The notes: generated by a model not told the origin, from the sequence alone. A stretch of DNA of 64,000 nt from Circinella umbellata (GCA_025093555.1 JAIWNF010000003.1:1116001-1180000); one strand, 5' to 3'. Shown: positions 37,185-53,549, counted from the first letter of the stretch. Made by a program: numbers and translations.

Positions 37185-38551
37185 TTACATAATATCATAT
37201 GGATAGTAGTGGTGATAATATGATGAAGGATGGTGGTACTGCACATGTGGGCGTCTATATGATCGTGGTGGACGTAAATAACGTACTGTTGGAGTCGACT
37301 CACTCATCCTAGGCCGTGGCGGTGCTCTAGCATCTTGATAATATTCATCCCAATCCTCTATATCACCTTCTAATAATTCATCTTCTGGTTCATCATCAAT
37401 AAAATAAGCATCTCGGTCATCCTCGTCATCATAGTACGAAGAAGCACGACTCCGACTTCTGTGCGGTATCCTACTTTCATCAGAAACGATACTTGGTTTT
37501 TCAACTGAAACGCTTCTCCTGCGCGACCATCTTTTATTTCGCTGCTGACGACTTGCTGGTCGTTCCATCGAACGTACTCGTGGCAGTGGTAGGTGATGAT
37601 TACTGTGTTGGTGCTGATGATGATATAAAGACATATCATCTATCTCATCTGTCTCATCCTCTTCATACTCCATATATCCGCTATCGTCACACGAATGTTG
37701 GCCACGGTAATGCTTCTGTTGCTGTTGTTGAGTTGGTGGTGGTGGCGGCAACTGTTGTTGTTGTTGCTGCTGTTGCTGTTGCACCTGGGCCAATGCTTGG
37801 CGTAACTGGTACTGGGTCTCGGTTATTTTTTCCAGCATTTCTTTCTCTCGCAATCTATGTGCATGTTCACGTTTCATCCACTCCTGTCGCTCTTGCTCGC
37901 ACACTTGTTTAATATACTGGACTTGAAGTTGTAACGCCTCTACGTCTTCCAAAGATGTGCAGCTGGTATTGGGTTGCCGTTGTTCTTCTTGTACAACCTG
38001 AGGAGGTGAAGATAATACTAGTGACTGGAGTGCCGACTCATATATCTGGTGGGAATCTTCACTACTTGCTGTAATGGAGGCGCGTTTATTTATCGTTGGG
38101 CTTGCTTCAAAATATAGTTATTTATATTTTTAGTTATATCGCATCATTAAAAAAAAACTGATATCTGTATGAATCAAAAAATATGTCAATATCTATTTTT
38201 TTTATTCAATTTTCTTTTACCAGGTGGTTTGTTATTCAGGGGAGAGGTCCCATGAGTTGATGATGATGATGACGAGGTAAACCGAACGCGGTGTGGCAAC
38301 ATGATGGGTGAAACATCTTCTGTTCCTTCTTGAGGGACTTCTAATTCAGTTTTATCGTTGTCGTGATTTTGTAATATATCCTTAGTTGGAGGAACAAAAT
38401 ATCGTGGTTTTGGCATGAATAATACAGGTGACGGTTGGGTTGTAGGAGGTGCAACTACAGGAATAGTAGGAGGGATATCTTCTTCGATGTTATTTTGACC
38501 CATAATACCTATTGTAGATTTTTTCTTCTTTTTAGTTAACAGTTTCAGCAT
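37185..38551 (-). CDS. Low-complexity acidic/Gln/His/Arg-rich protein of unknown function
   Basis: Two exons (38551-38221, 38104-37185) joined in phase 1 across an intron ending TTGAAG give 416 aa. The start (MLKLLTKKKKKSTIG) is the first ATG after a T/C-rich leader; an in-frame upstream extension is purely hydrophobic and looks like untranslated leader. A Pro-rich N-terminal half contains PHRVRFTSSSSSS. A coiled-coil segment (about 175-225: QVQYIKQVCEQERQEWMKRE and on) runs into Gln and Pro runs. Then come an acidic stretch, an SR-like patch (RWSRRRSVSVEK, PHRSRSRASS), and a His/Tyr/Pro-rich end (HPSSYYHHYYPYDIM). No domain recognised. Confidence 0.65.
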
Positions 38552-39032
38552 GATCGCTGGAAGGATAAGAAAAGAACAAAATAAAAAGTAAAAAGAGAAG
38601 AAACTAAATAAAAAACAGGAAATACGGTCCAGAATAAATAATAAAAATAACAAAACAACAAAACAAAGGGATATGCACTAAAATGAGTACTTTTGTAACA
38701 CCACAACGATAAACACAAGACCATTTTTGTATATTGATGCTGCAACCATTATTTTTCCCTCCCTTTCTCTTTCTTCAATCTTTCTCCCACACTGAAAAAC
38801 CCTTTTAATACAACCATTAACATAACAATGATAATAAAGAAGACATTTTGACATATTTGGAACATATTAAATCAATTTTTGTTGTTTTTGTTTGAATTGT
38901 ATTCACAGTTCTAAAAGCCCCATAATTACATGTGTTTTTTAGTGTTGGAGAGGTTGTTTGCTTTGTAAAAAACGAAAGAGAAGAATGATTTGGGTTTTAT
39001 GAGATTTTGAGTTTTAGTTTAATGCGGTAAGT
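38552..39032. other. Intergenic: upstream of low-complexity gene, 3' of ATP2
   Basis: 481 bp of A/T-rich sequence. It should hold the ATP2 3' untranslated region (stop at 39033) and the promoter of the low-complexity gene. No gene seen. Confidence 0.5.
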
Positions 39033-40914
<1,882 letters not shown>

Positions 40915-41712
40915 TGTGAATATGTTTCTCAAAGAGAAAAAAAAAGATAGGAAGGGGGTGTTCGATTGTAGCTGGGGTACGCTATAATTTTTTTTTCTAC
41001 GCCGTAACCCAGCAATTTCGTTGCCAGGGTCAAAGCCTGTTAGCTTGACGACGACGTCACACCCTCTGAAGCACAAAGCACTGAAATTTTTTATGAAGAC
41101 GGCTCAATATTGAAGCGTAATGATCATTGTTACTTTTATTATTTTATAATAAACTATTTTCGAACCCGTATTCAATATCAAGAAAAGGACATACGAAAGA
41201 TTTATTTTATATCTGAGGAATAAGTCAAACTTTCATAGAAAGAATATATAAAATTTTATTATGACAATTTTTTATTTAAACCAGTGGCGTTGTTAATTGT
41301 TATCAAGTCTATAAGAAAAACTCTATAAAGCTCATTCTGTGGCGTCGTTTGATGTTTAACAAAGCCCATAACGCCACATTTGAATTCAGTGTGGGACAAA
41401 ATATTTTATTTTATTGGTTGAAGGGATTAACTGGTACTGATTGCTATACTAAGCTAATAAAAAAATTAATAAAAAGATTGTTTGTCAAAGCATAACCATG
41501 GATATTCGAGGAACAGAAAAAGTTTATGTAGCAGGAGTCTTATTATCCTTTTGGAACCTTTATGTTGATGCAGAAAAACGAAGCAACCAAGAAAGAATGG
41601 GTGGCTTAGAGGAATTCGTGATTGTTGTATAACCGAAATTCAAAACCAATTTTAGTTGTCAGCAACAGAGAGAGGAGCCAGAGCAGAGGGTTACATAAAA
41701 AAAAAATAATAA
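40915..41712. promoter_or_regulatory. Divergent promoter region ATP2/PAM18
   Basis: About 800 bp between the ATP2 start (minus, 40914) and the PAM18 start (plus, 41713). It carries GACGTCAC at 41053-41060, one base short of a full CRE (TGACGTCA) and about 140 nt from the ATP2 ATG, and a CCAAT box (as ATTGG, 41413-41417) nearer PAM18. A 44-codon open frame (41498-41632) sits just upstream of PAM18. Two mitochondrial genes sharing a promoter suggests joint control, but this is inference. Confidence 0.4.
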
Positions 41713-42208
41713 ATGGTAAGGATAGCTCATTAATGGGGTAAAAAGAATGCCGTCTATCATTAGCTTGAAATCTTGAACTCATTCATCCGACGATATATTA
41801 GTCTACACCAATTATCATCGGGTTTGCTGTTGCGGGTGCAGCTACTGCTGGACGCTTGGGTATTCGTGCATTTCAAGAATATCAAAAGTTACCGAAGACT
41901 CCCAAGGCACCTCGTTTATCTAAATTTCATAAAGGTGGTTTCGATGCAAAAATGAACAAACGTGAAGCTGCATTAATTCTCGGTTTAAGGTATTAATTTT
42001 TTTTTTTTTTGGTCCAGTACTCAAAAAACGAGATGACTTATATATTTTTGGATAAAAATACAGAGAGTCGCAAGCTACCAAAATTAAAATTAAGGAAGCC
42101 CATCGAAAAATTATGTTGTTAAACCATCCAGATCGTGGAGGATCACCTTATCTTGCGACAAAGATTAATGAAGCAAAAGAATTTCTAGAAGGGAAAGCCA
42201 AAAAATAA
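41713..42208 (+). CDS. PAM18: Mitochondrial import motor J-protein Pam18/Tim14
   Basis: Three exons (41713-41715, 41802-41989, 42064-42208) give 111 aa. The first coding exon is only the ATG: it is followed at once by a donor (ATG|GTAAGG), and the acceptor TATTAG opens directly on [17 protein letters not shown], the inner-membrane segment. The matrix J-domain then reads [38 protein letters not shown] (HPD at 85-87) and [17 protein letters not shown]. This matches Tim14/DNAJC19 throughout. It stimulates the mtHsp70 ATPase at TIM23. If the ATG exon is wrong, the only alternative start would be Met52, which would delete the membrane anchor. Confidence 0.92.
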
Positions 42209-43904
42209 TTAACGAATACATACGACAATATAACGATAATGTACATATACCGCCAAACGACCCCCTCCCCTCTCCACTCTGTTTTTGCACACGAACACAC
42301 ATACAATAACGTCAACAATATAACGATAATAGTAGTAGTATAAAAATAAATGGGCATTTTTAGGAATTTTATTCATTGTCATTACTGCTGGCAGGTTTTC
42401 AGGGGCTAGAAATTGTTGATGCTGTTATCTACTTTGTCGTTATATTCAATATTCTTATTCAATATGTCCTCGCTTCGTTCCTTTTTGACTATTATCATTC
42501 GGAATGAAAAAAAAAACCATTACTTACTCATAATCCATATATACAACAGAATCCGCTGTCGATACATATGCGCAAGACAATTAAGTTGTAATTGGAGCTC
42601 AATACACCGTCTGTCGATAAGTATGATGAAAAAGACGAATGTACCTTTTGATTATACATAATCAATAACAGTGGACGAATAAAGTACCAAATGTTTGTTT
42701 CTTACAAATGTTTAATCCGCTATGGGCCACTTCGTCATACACTCGTAAATTTCACTGAATAGTGTTCTGTTTGGACTAGTCGACTTGACTACGTGCTTTA
42801 GGAACAATCCCTTGATCAAGCTGCTCACATAGTTGGATTAAAAGCAGCATTCTTTTTATTCATGGAATTTTGGTACTTTGATAACCTCGAGCCAAAAACT
42901 CTTCTGATACGCTTCGCAAGTATTTAATATGAGGAAGTTGGCAGAAAGAATACAAGTAGGTGATGTCATTTGCAGGCAAGAGGATGGTAAAGTGGGTAGC
43001 TAAGAATCTAGCAAAAGGTTAAAAAAATTTCCGTGGATCCAAGGACATGGAGTCCATGGATAATTGTTTAGCATACACCTTTACTGGTGTGCTGAAGGCA
43101 CTAGCCATGTTTCATGGGTCCTGGATGGATACAGTGACAAGCAAGATTATGTACTTATAACTGGAATGCTCTCTGCTGGTTGAAAAGCATTCGTATTGAG
43201 ATCATTTTTGAAGCATCTTCGTCCGTCTGGATCGCACTAGTCATCAAGGTACTGGATCCCAGGATTTGCTTTATCATTCTTATGATTTCGGCCACCACAG
43301 TTTTTATCAAACTATATCATAAATACGCTCATTGTAAATTTAATTAACAAGAGCTTGTCAACATGTTATTTTTGTTGCTATTTATAAATCTAATGAACGC
43401 CAATGATATACTGTTTCGCCATAGGTTATGACACACTTTCAAATTTCCAGGTAGTAAGGAATGACTAATGCTTTCACTGTAGGATCATTTGGTAATATAT
43501 ATCTCTTATAATCGTCATGTGGTACTGTATTGCCGGTACCCGGTTCTGTTGGCGTTCAATTCAGCGCGATAAACAAGTTTCCCTGTTTCCTATATATACA
43601 ATGATTGGATTCTTAGGGTGTTTTACAGAAACCCTCAGCTTACGCTAATGGCAAAAGGCGACTAAATTATTTATCATAGTGAGCTGACCACTTTGAAACT
43701 AAAAACGTAGTATTTGAAAAATGTATAATTTAATTTAATTTGACTTTTTTGTTGTTTATATAATACTGTAATGAAAAAGTTACTAAAGGAAGAAGAATAA
43801 TTTGGTATGGTGTTGAATTGGTAGATTACATATTTTTAAGGATGACAAGAAGTATGTGTGATAGATGCAAAGTATAAATGTGTAAGAAAAGTAGTAGGAT
43901 GCTT
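42209..43904. other. 1.7 kb intergenic region between PAM18 and UTP18 3' ends
   Basis: Both neighbours end here. No intact gene. About 42800-43250 has slightly coding-like open stretches in the plus strand (for example LDQAAHIVGLKAAFFLFMEF and CLAYTFTGVLKALAMFHGSW) broken by stops; no family recognised. Confidence 0.5.
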
Positions 43905-45945
43905 TTAAACTGCGTAGTGGTTTAATCCGTAGAGTAATACCCGGCCGCGCATATCGCCGATAGCCAAATAATCACTGTTTGGTGAAAAGTTAATTGCAGA
44001 CACTTTGTTCAAGGGGGTTCTTTCTGTTGGCCAATTGCTGAAGACTGAACCTGTTTGTGTGTGGACAAGTTTTAATTGATTCTTTACTTCACCGCTACTA
44101 TATGCCATCAGTTGTGAATCATGGTTGAATTTGATTTGTCCAATACCGGTTGTCAAATTTCCGAGTGTCTTGTAAGGCTTTGGGTGTGTGTTATTTGGTT
44201 CTAATACTCGTTGATCGTATAGATTGACTACACCTAGATTCGATCTGGAGAAGATTATGAGTATATTGTGTCATTTTTTTTTGGTAGATTCTCCATCTCA
44301 AACACTCTTGACTTACCCTGTAGCGTAATATTTATCATTTGGACTGACACTAATAGCCGTGCAATCTACACCACCATCATCACGCCAACGTTTTACGCAT
44401 TCACGTTCTCCAATATCCCATTGATAAACTTCACCATCGGATCCAACACTATATAAATATTTGCCATCAGATGACCAGTCAAAACTTCTGACAATTTGAT
44501 TCATCTTGAGATCACCAATCCATTGTTTCGTAAGTGCACTAACAAGAATGATATGTCCATCATCACCCTTGAATGCGATATATCGACCACAAGGGCTAAT
44601 TGAAAATTTCTCCAGTGATCGCTCTTGACGACCCCAAATACGTGGGCAACGATCGATCGAGCCTGATTGTACATCGTATATGTAATAAAATTCTCGTCTG
44701 CCGGACACAATAATCTGATCTCCTTTAGGATGGAATGCTGCACATGTAGGACGTAAATCTTGGAAACGAACAGATTGGATTTTGGGATTAACTCGGCCAT
44801 CAATCTGAAATAATCGAACTGTTTTATCCATACTAGCAGACATCATGACTTGAGCGTCTGGGTGAAATTCGACCGTTGTAATCGATGCCTGAAACAATAT
44901 AATCATAACGAAAAAAGTTAACTATTATACTTTATCTCTCTTACTATGCTGTATGATCACAAAGAATAGAACGATTATCCATCTCAAACATATTTACCTC
45001 TGATGGTGACATTTGATTTGCATTTTTGAACCGCTCAATATCGAGGAAGTTCGAAGGTAGCACTCTATTTTCTTTTCGTAATTGCAAAATACCATATGTG
45101 CTCTTCAAAAGATCCAGTCGCTCTTCGTCATCCAATTGATCATCATCATGTTGTTCATTATCTGATCCATCGTCACGCTTCCGCTTTAATTCAGATGGTA
45201 ATGTGGTCCACTCGGCTCGTGGATACATTTTTGCATGTCTAATATATCCAGGTAATATGAATGTATTAGCATACGAGAAATAAAATATTACGATCATGTT
45301 TATTTTGATCCTTACTGTGTCCGTAATCTTTTTTCGTATTCTAATCCATTAACAACGTCTTCCTCTTCATCTTTGCGTAACTTTCTTAAACGATCGGCAG
45401 ACATTAATGACACCATTAAACGTGCATCGTCTTCGTCTTCCCACGCAGGCTTTTGTTTATATCCATAATTTTTTTCTTCTTCTGGTTCACTTTCGTCATC
45501 GTCATCTTCGTCTTCATAATCAATTTCGTCAGCGCCTTCAAATTGTTCATTCTTTTCCTTTGCCGAATCTTTCATTGTTTCTTCTTCGGCTACATGTGTC
45601 GGATCGCTGTCCATTATGAACCCAGGTCCTGAATCGAAAAAGAAAGCCTATTTATTTAAAAAAGAAAGTTGCATGTAATGAAATATATTTAGATATAAAA
45701 ACTCTATAGAAATATTTTTAAAATAATATTTTTTTTACCTCTTCTTCTGCTTTATCACTCTTATCTTCGTCAGATTCCTGGTCGCTAAGTTCATGTCCAG
45801 CTTGCTCCCAGATCTCGTCGTCCGCGTTACCAAAGAGAAAAGCTTCTAAATCTTTTTCATCACCATGTTTTTTTGTTGTTATAGTGTCTAAAGCATCATT
45901 GTCCGAGGTTTTTAATTTTTTGCGAGTACTTGTTGTAGTTGCCAT
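43905..45945 (-). CDS. UTP18: U3 snoRNP-associated protein Utp18, small-subunit processome
   Basis: Five exons (45945-45739, 45647-45316, 45238-44998, 44888-44317, 44244-43905) give 563 aa. The N-terminal 210 residues are acidic and disordered (DEDDDDESEPEEEKNYGY), with the family blocks AWEDEDDARLMVSL and HAKMYPRAEWTTLP. The C-terminal half is a WD40 propeller: SITTVEFHPDAQVMMSASMD, TVRLFQIDG, SIDRCPRIWGRQERSLEKF, YLYSVGSDGEVYQWDIGERE and SNLGVVNLYD. Utp18 is a UtpB-complex member that binds pre-rRNA/U3 in the nucleolus and recruits the Mtr4 exosome helicase. The second intron junction needs acceptor AAATAG at 45648, giving EEEAFFFDSGPGF; the nearer TTCAG would hit a stop. Confidence 0.93.
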
Positions 45946-46373
45946 GTTGATCAAGCTATAAAAAAGTAAGATCTCTCACTGGCGTGCTGGGAAATATATA
46001 CCGGCTTTTCATTTTCAAATTAACCAGAGCCAAAAAGCAGTTGAAGAAAGGAAAGGCCGTCACAGAGGCTGCTGTTCATGCGGGTGCCTGACACTCTGTG
46101 TTACAAACCAGTTGAAAACTGGCGGAATGATGATTATGTGCCTCCTGGACCGTTTCCCTGCAAAAAGAATCAGGAAAAACCAACTCTGCCATGAGTGTGT
46201 ATTTTTATGTGTATGTGTGTGTGTGTTTTGCATATTATATCTTTTATTTTCGGGAATATAACAAACCTTACTTTTCTTCCGAGAGCAAAACATTTCATTT
46301 ATTTTTGCCCATTATTCTCGTCGTCACAGTAACGAGTAAGAAGATCACTCTTTAATAAAATATAAAAATAATA
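45946..46373. promoter_or_regulatory. Short divergent promoter UTP18 / coiled-coil gene
   Basis: 428 bp shared by two genes pointing apart. GC-richer than most spacers near 46070-46160 and with a GT microsatellite at 46202-46229. No further site I would name. Confidence 0.45.
46202..46229. repeat. GT-rich simple repeat
   Basis: TGTGTATGTGTGTGTGTG-type repeat in the UTP18 divergent promoter. Confidence 0.6.
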
Positions 46374-48044
46374 ATGGTGAAAGAAATCAATGATACTTCT
46401 CATCCTAAAGCAGTCAACATTATTCGTCCTACTCATTCACTTTCTGTGAAACGATCCACTCAAATAATACCATCTTCCTTTACATTTATACCCAATAATA
46501 AACCTAAAGTTGCTCGATCTGCAAAAGTTGATGTTGAAGACTCTCATTATACAACAAAGAAAACACAACTCAATATATACCATCCACCACCTAAGAATTT
46601 ACATTCACAGAAACCTGCTATAATATCTGATGCTCAACGTCAGCAACAACAACCGAAACTACGATCTAAGGTGATTGCCCCTGCTGTTTCTGCGGCTACA
46701 AGAAATAGTAAACCTTTGTTTGAGATATATAAACCCCCAAAAAAGCAAACACTTTCTCGGTCACGTACAACTCCAGTTATGCCTTCTGCAACATTATCTA
46801 CTCCCATATCTATGTCTGATAATATTTATCGGCAGCAACAACAACAGCACCACCATTCTCAACGCCAACACCAACAGCGCCAACACCACCATCAAAAAAG
46901 GTCCACTCCTCAAAAAACAACTACAGTTAATACGCCATCGTCATCTACTTTAGCACGTTCAGCAACACATCATTTTTTAGCTACTTCAACTACCTCATCA
47001 CCATACACTGACAATAGTAGCTGTACCAGTAGTAGCAGTGAGGATGATTTTGAGTATGAGTATTCAGAAATGCAAATTGGTAAACATCAAAGCCTTTCCC
47101 GGAGTGATGCCGATACTCTTGTTACAGATACTATAGCATCCGAATCAAAGAAGAAGAATAATGCGAATAGCAGCGATGAAGATGGGGAAGGAGACGGGGA
47201 GGATTTAATTATTAATGAAGCACGGGTGAACCGAAAGGTACTATTATTCCCTCTACCTAACTATTAAATTATAATATAATACATTGCTAACTTTGTTTAT
47301 TGCGATGGATTATAAGATAGCTGATCTGGAAATATCGAATCGATCTCTTTTGGCTGTTAATGAAATGTTGGAAATGACGGTCCGTCGACAAGCACTGCAA
47401 ATGGCACATCTTAATAAACAACAAATGGCACAGTGTGTATTTTATTCATTTACCTCAAAAGTATACATAATATATTCATTTTTACTTTTATATTTCTCTT
47501 GCTAAGTCATGGGCTAAATAATTATTAGAGACGGGTCTACTGGAGTCAAGCCGCTTGCCCCGCCTATTGAACAAAATGAAGTAAATAATAATAATAGTAT
47601 GAAAAAGTAATTACACATTCAATTTGTGATCCAACTAATTGATCGGTTGAATATATAGGCTGATTCAGACGAAGAATGGGAAAAAGACAATATGTTTTAT
47701 CGAATATGTCAATTGACTGAAAAGATGATTAAATCGGGAGAAGCTTCGCTACAATATGAATGTAAACGTTTGGGAGGTCGGGTTCTATCTCATTATAAAG
47801 AGATGAAGGAAGAAGATAATGATAGTAATTATGATAAATAATTCATTAGGAGGAAATATATGCCAATATTAATAATGTATTTGATTAGGTTCGTTCAACT
47901 AAAGTAAGTTAATTATTTGGAATATTGATAGATTCGGAAGAAGAGCACAGAGAGGCTGAAGATGGTGCGGAAGACGGAGATGCTTTATCACAAAATGTTC
48001 AAGAAATGCCACTACGGGAAAGCGTTTTTCACAAAAGAATATGA
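46374..48044 (+). CDS. Disordered protein with conserved-looking C-terminal coiled coil, function unknown
   Basis: Exons 46374-47237, 47317-47432, 47529-47580 and 47659-47824 plus 47932-48044 give 436 aa. If the last intron is retained, the frame ends at 47841 (404 aa). The first 288 residues are Ser/Pro/Gln/His-rich (QQQQQHHHSQRQ) with an acidic patch. The conserved-looking part is IADLEISNRSLLAVNEMLEM (coiled coil) followed by DEEWEKDNMFYRICQLTEK and ECKRLGGRVLSHYKE. I believe filamentous fungi have uncharacterised proteins pairing an ISDLEISN-LLAIN helix with a GGRVL block, but I cannot verify it. The second intron acceptor is TATAAG, chosen for phase. Divergent from UTP18. No function proposed. 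Confidence 0.6.
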
Positions 48045-49691
48045 TGAACTAATACAGCAAGGTGAGAAATATTCAAGTAGAGCACATGCACATAACATAA
48101 ACTCTTCTCGATGCCTCATGCATTAGACGGACAGAATCACATGGTAACTACAAGCATGGAAAGGTCTATATAATAATTATGTTTTTTTTGTCAAATAAAT
48201 AATCGAGTTATTATGGGATTATTATTTACAGCTAAATCACTATGTGCTTGGTTCGAATATGCAAATGTTATCTTTTTAATACATACATGTACTAATAGAA
48301 TATATCAATGTGTCAATAAACCCGGTATTACAATAGCATACATTTGTGGCAAAACCCGTAACTTTGGTTAATTTTGACCAGTTAGCTTTAGAGGTGGTGA
48401 TGGATAGTTACCAATATTAACTTTCACAATAATCTAATGGGGATGTGAGACAACACGAATAGTCAATATTAAATATACGTATTATAAAGTTACTTTTTTA
48501 TATGATAAATGAAATGATATTATACTGTAATTATATAGTGACAGTTTCTATCAATACATGTTATAAAAAAAGGAATACCTATGTTGATATATATACACCC
48601 TATCAGTAAAATTTGAAGCTTTGGAAATACGTACGTATATACGTACAAAGCTTTTTAGTTTTTGTTTATGATCCAAAGTTTGTCATGATATGCGCAAGTT
48701 CCCTATCTACTTTTCGAAATCATATAAATAACACCTACAAATGAAACCTTTTACACACAGTCAACCTTCTATACATCAATATTTCTTATATAATACACAG
48801 TATACAATCAGTTCACGAAAAAAAAACAAATTTCTGGTACGGTGATCTCAGCATTAATAGAAATTTTCCTCTATAAGTTACTACTGTTTGAAGCATCTAA
48901 TGAATTGAAAGGGTCAACGAATCTTGGATCCTTCAATATTTATGTCGACGCCATGGAAAAGTGTTATCTCAATTTTTATCCATATATAATCATCAAAGGA
49001 ATTAGCAATGAAAATATTTAGCTGTACACCGCTTGAAACGAAAATGATTATTATCGTTGTAATCAGTTAGGAAACTAAGCGAGGTACACGTTACTGTTTT
49101 TTATTTTAAATACAATGAAAGAAATTACAAAAACACGCTGCTCTTATTTGTTGCAGGTAGCTTGAATGTTAGAGAATTTAAGCTATCATAATCTAGGTGT
49201 ACAACATTAAGATAAACAATTAAGTTCCCATTATATTATAGGTGTCATGTTTATTTTTTAGTTTGATTTTGCCATTTGCTGGGAAAAAGTACGAGTGTAT
49301 TTACTTCTAGCACTGATTACTGCACATGTCAACAAAAATTTTGGAGCGTAATTCATAAATATATTTTTAGAAGATTGAAACCATAGCGTACAGATACATT
49401 GGATAGGTAAACTGTAGACTGTATCACTATTTAATAACATGTATGATGTCGACATAATTATGAAAAACCAAAAAGTCACTGACAATTAAAAATATACCCC
49501 AATATAAACTTATGATTAAATGATTGCATAGGAACTCGTTTATTATCATACAGAAGGAGAGAGAAATACTATAAATGTGAACCAGTTATCCTCAAATCGA
49601 TATGTTTTATAATGTGTTCATAGAATATAATTCTGCGCAACAAAATCACTCAAAGTTGTTCATGTCAGTGTTATTATCAAGAATAGTAATT
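48045..49691. other. 1.6 kb intergenic region, 3' of two convergent genes
   Basis: AT-rich, no gene recognised. Contains an imperfect 38-bp palindrome at 48616-48653 (AAGCTTTG ... CAAAGCTT arms enclosing TACGTACG). Confidence 0.5.
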
Positions 49692-51997
<2,306 letters not shown>

Positions 51998-52375
51998 TTT
52001 TTAATAGTAAAGGAATTCAGGTAGTAAATGGAAAAATAAAACAAGAAGAAAAGCGCATAAATAGCGGGGTTTTTAATAATGTAGTGAAAAAAAGTTAATT
52101 TCTTTGGTAAAAGTTAAGGAACAACTCGTTCTCCTATTTTAATATATTTCGAAAACAAAAGGTTTTCAAGACAATATACAGTTAAAGAAAAAAGAAAAGA
52201 AAAAAAACAAATTATTATATTCTAAAGTTAAAGTTGTATACATGTATATTCATAAAGCAGAAGAAAAAAAAAAGAAGACTAAAGTGCACGTGGTTATATC
52301 ATCAACCATCCGTAAAATGGTGAGCATGTGACACACAAAATACCGTTTTCAATATGACAACAACGGATATTTATA
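51998..52375. other. Intergenic PHAF1 upstream / DUF202 3' side
   Basis: 378 bp, A-rich; no gene seen. Confidence 0.5.
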
Positions 52376-52875
52376 CTATAACTTCCACAACAATACTAAT
52401 AAAACAATATAGGTCGCCATAGTTACAGCGGTCGTTAGAATCACCCAGTCGCCACTTGTTTTGAAAGGTATTGAAAGATCAAAAACGTCACCGGCTGTAC
52501 GTCGGCGCCATACTGCAATAGCCAGCATTGCTAGACCAAAAACAAAGAAAGTGATTCCAATCTTGTAGAATTCTCGAGTAAAGACCTTTAAGATCAACAA
52601 ACCTGTCGAAAATGCCGCGAGTGCTGTACGCCAATATGCTCCCTCAAAAGTTCGCTGACGGGCTATAATATTTTTTACATGTAAGTGTATTCCTTTTTAT
52701 AACTTTGTATCCCATTTTATTTTTATTGAATAAATGTTCGACCATTTTCAACATCATTTCAAATCTAAGTTTCCTTTGTTGAATTACCTCGCAAATCCTG
52801 AAGTTCAGTTAGTGTTAATAAAACGGACTCTTCGCGGTGTCCTCGAACCATACGTTGTTTCTTCGTTTTCTGCAT
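52376..52875 (-). CDS. DUF202 small membrane protein
   Basis: Two exons (52875-52788, 52662-52376) joined in phase 1 give 124 aa. The core RQRTFEGAYWRTALAAFSTG followed by three membrane spans (about LAAFSTGLLILKVF, IGITFFVFGLAMLAIAVW, WVILTTAVTMATYIVLLVLL) and WRRR in the loop fits DUF202, the domain of Vtc1 and the C-terminus of Vtc2-4 in the vacuolar polyphosphate polymerase, and also of small yidH-type proteins. The N-terminal REESVLLTLTELQDLRA is soluble. An open stretch upstream (52981-52919, LRTFEEPRAEFDDHTFSK with donor GTGAGT) joins in frame at KTKKQRM, so the real protein may be longer; no ATG for it was found. Confidence 0.7.
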
Positions 52876-53549
52876 TGTTATAAAAAAGAAAGGGAAAAAA
52901 ATAAAGGAAAACTCACTTTGGAAAAGGTGTGGTCATCAAATTCCGCTCTTGGCTCCTCAAAAGTACGAAGTGAAACCGAATCATGAAGATTCTAATATCT
53001 ATTGGGAATTAACTATAGAGAATACTTGTTTCTCTATATGATATAGTCTATCACGTACATGTAAACTATATGCTAACTTGAGCTATGCATATGAAAGAGA
53101 GGAGCACCGATTACACAGGAAAAGTTCATCAATATATAACCCCATTAGTACTTGGTAAGACACAATAATTTATTTCGTAAAAGTGGTTTCGGAGATAACT
53201 AGCACTAGGCTCTTACAGATATGTAGTCTTGATATTGTATATACTTATTCTCTATCAATAAGAACAATTGCACTCGTGATGGAATTTATTCCAAAAAGCA
53301 AAATTTATTAAAGTATTAAGTACATTTCTTATTAGCTGTATAGTGTAGCTTATTATTAATACTGCTATAGGTATATGCTTTTGAACTCTGCCTGATTGAA
53401 TATACTCTTTCAATTATATATTGGAATTAAATATAAGTAAACCCCATAAGAAATACATTAACGTAATTCTTTTTGTCCATTAATTGTAAAGACCTACGTA
53501 AGCTATGATCTATTTTCAAAATAAATAGACAGAAATATGATATGGGTAT

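Noticed and set aside
37493..37912. 139-aa plus-strand frame rich in Val
   Set aside because: Antisense of CAG/CCA-rich repeats in the low-complexity gene; composition is explained by that strand.
38552..38653. In-frame upstream Met extending the low-complexity protein
   Set aside because: The extension (MLFLLFILDRISCFLF...) is translation of a T-rich leader; the ATG at 38551 is better placed.
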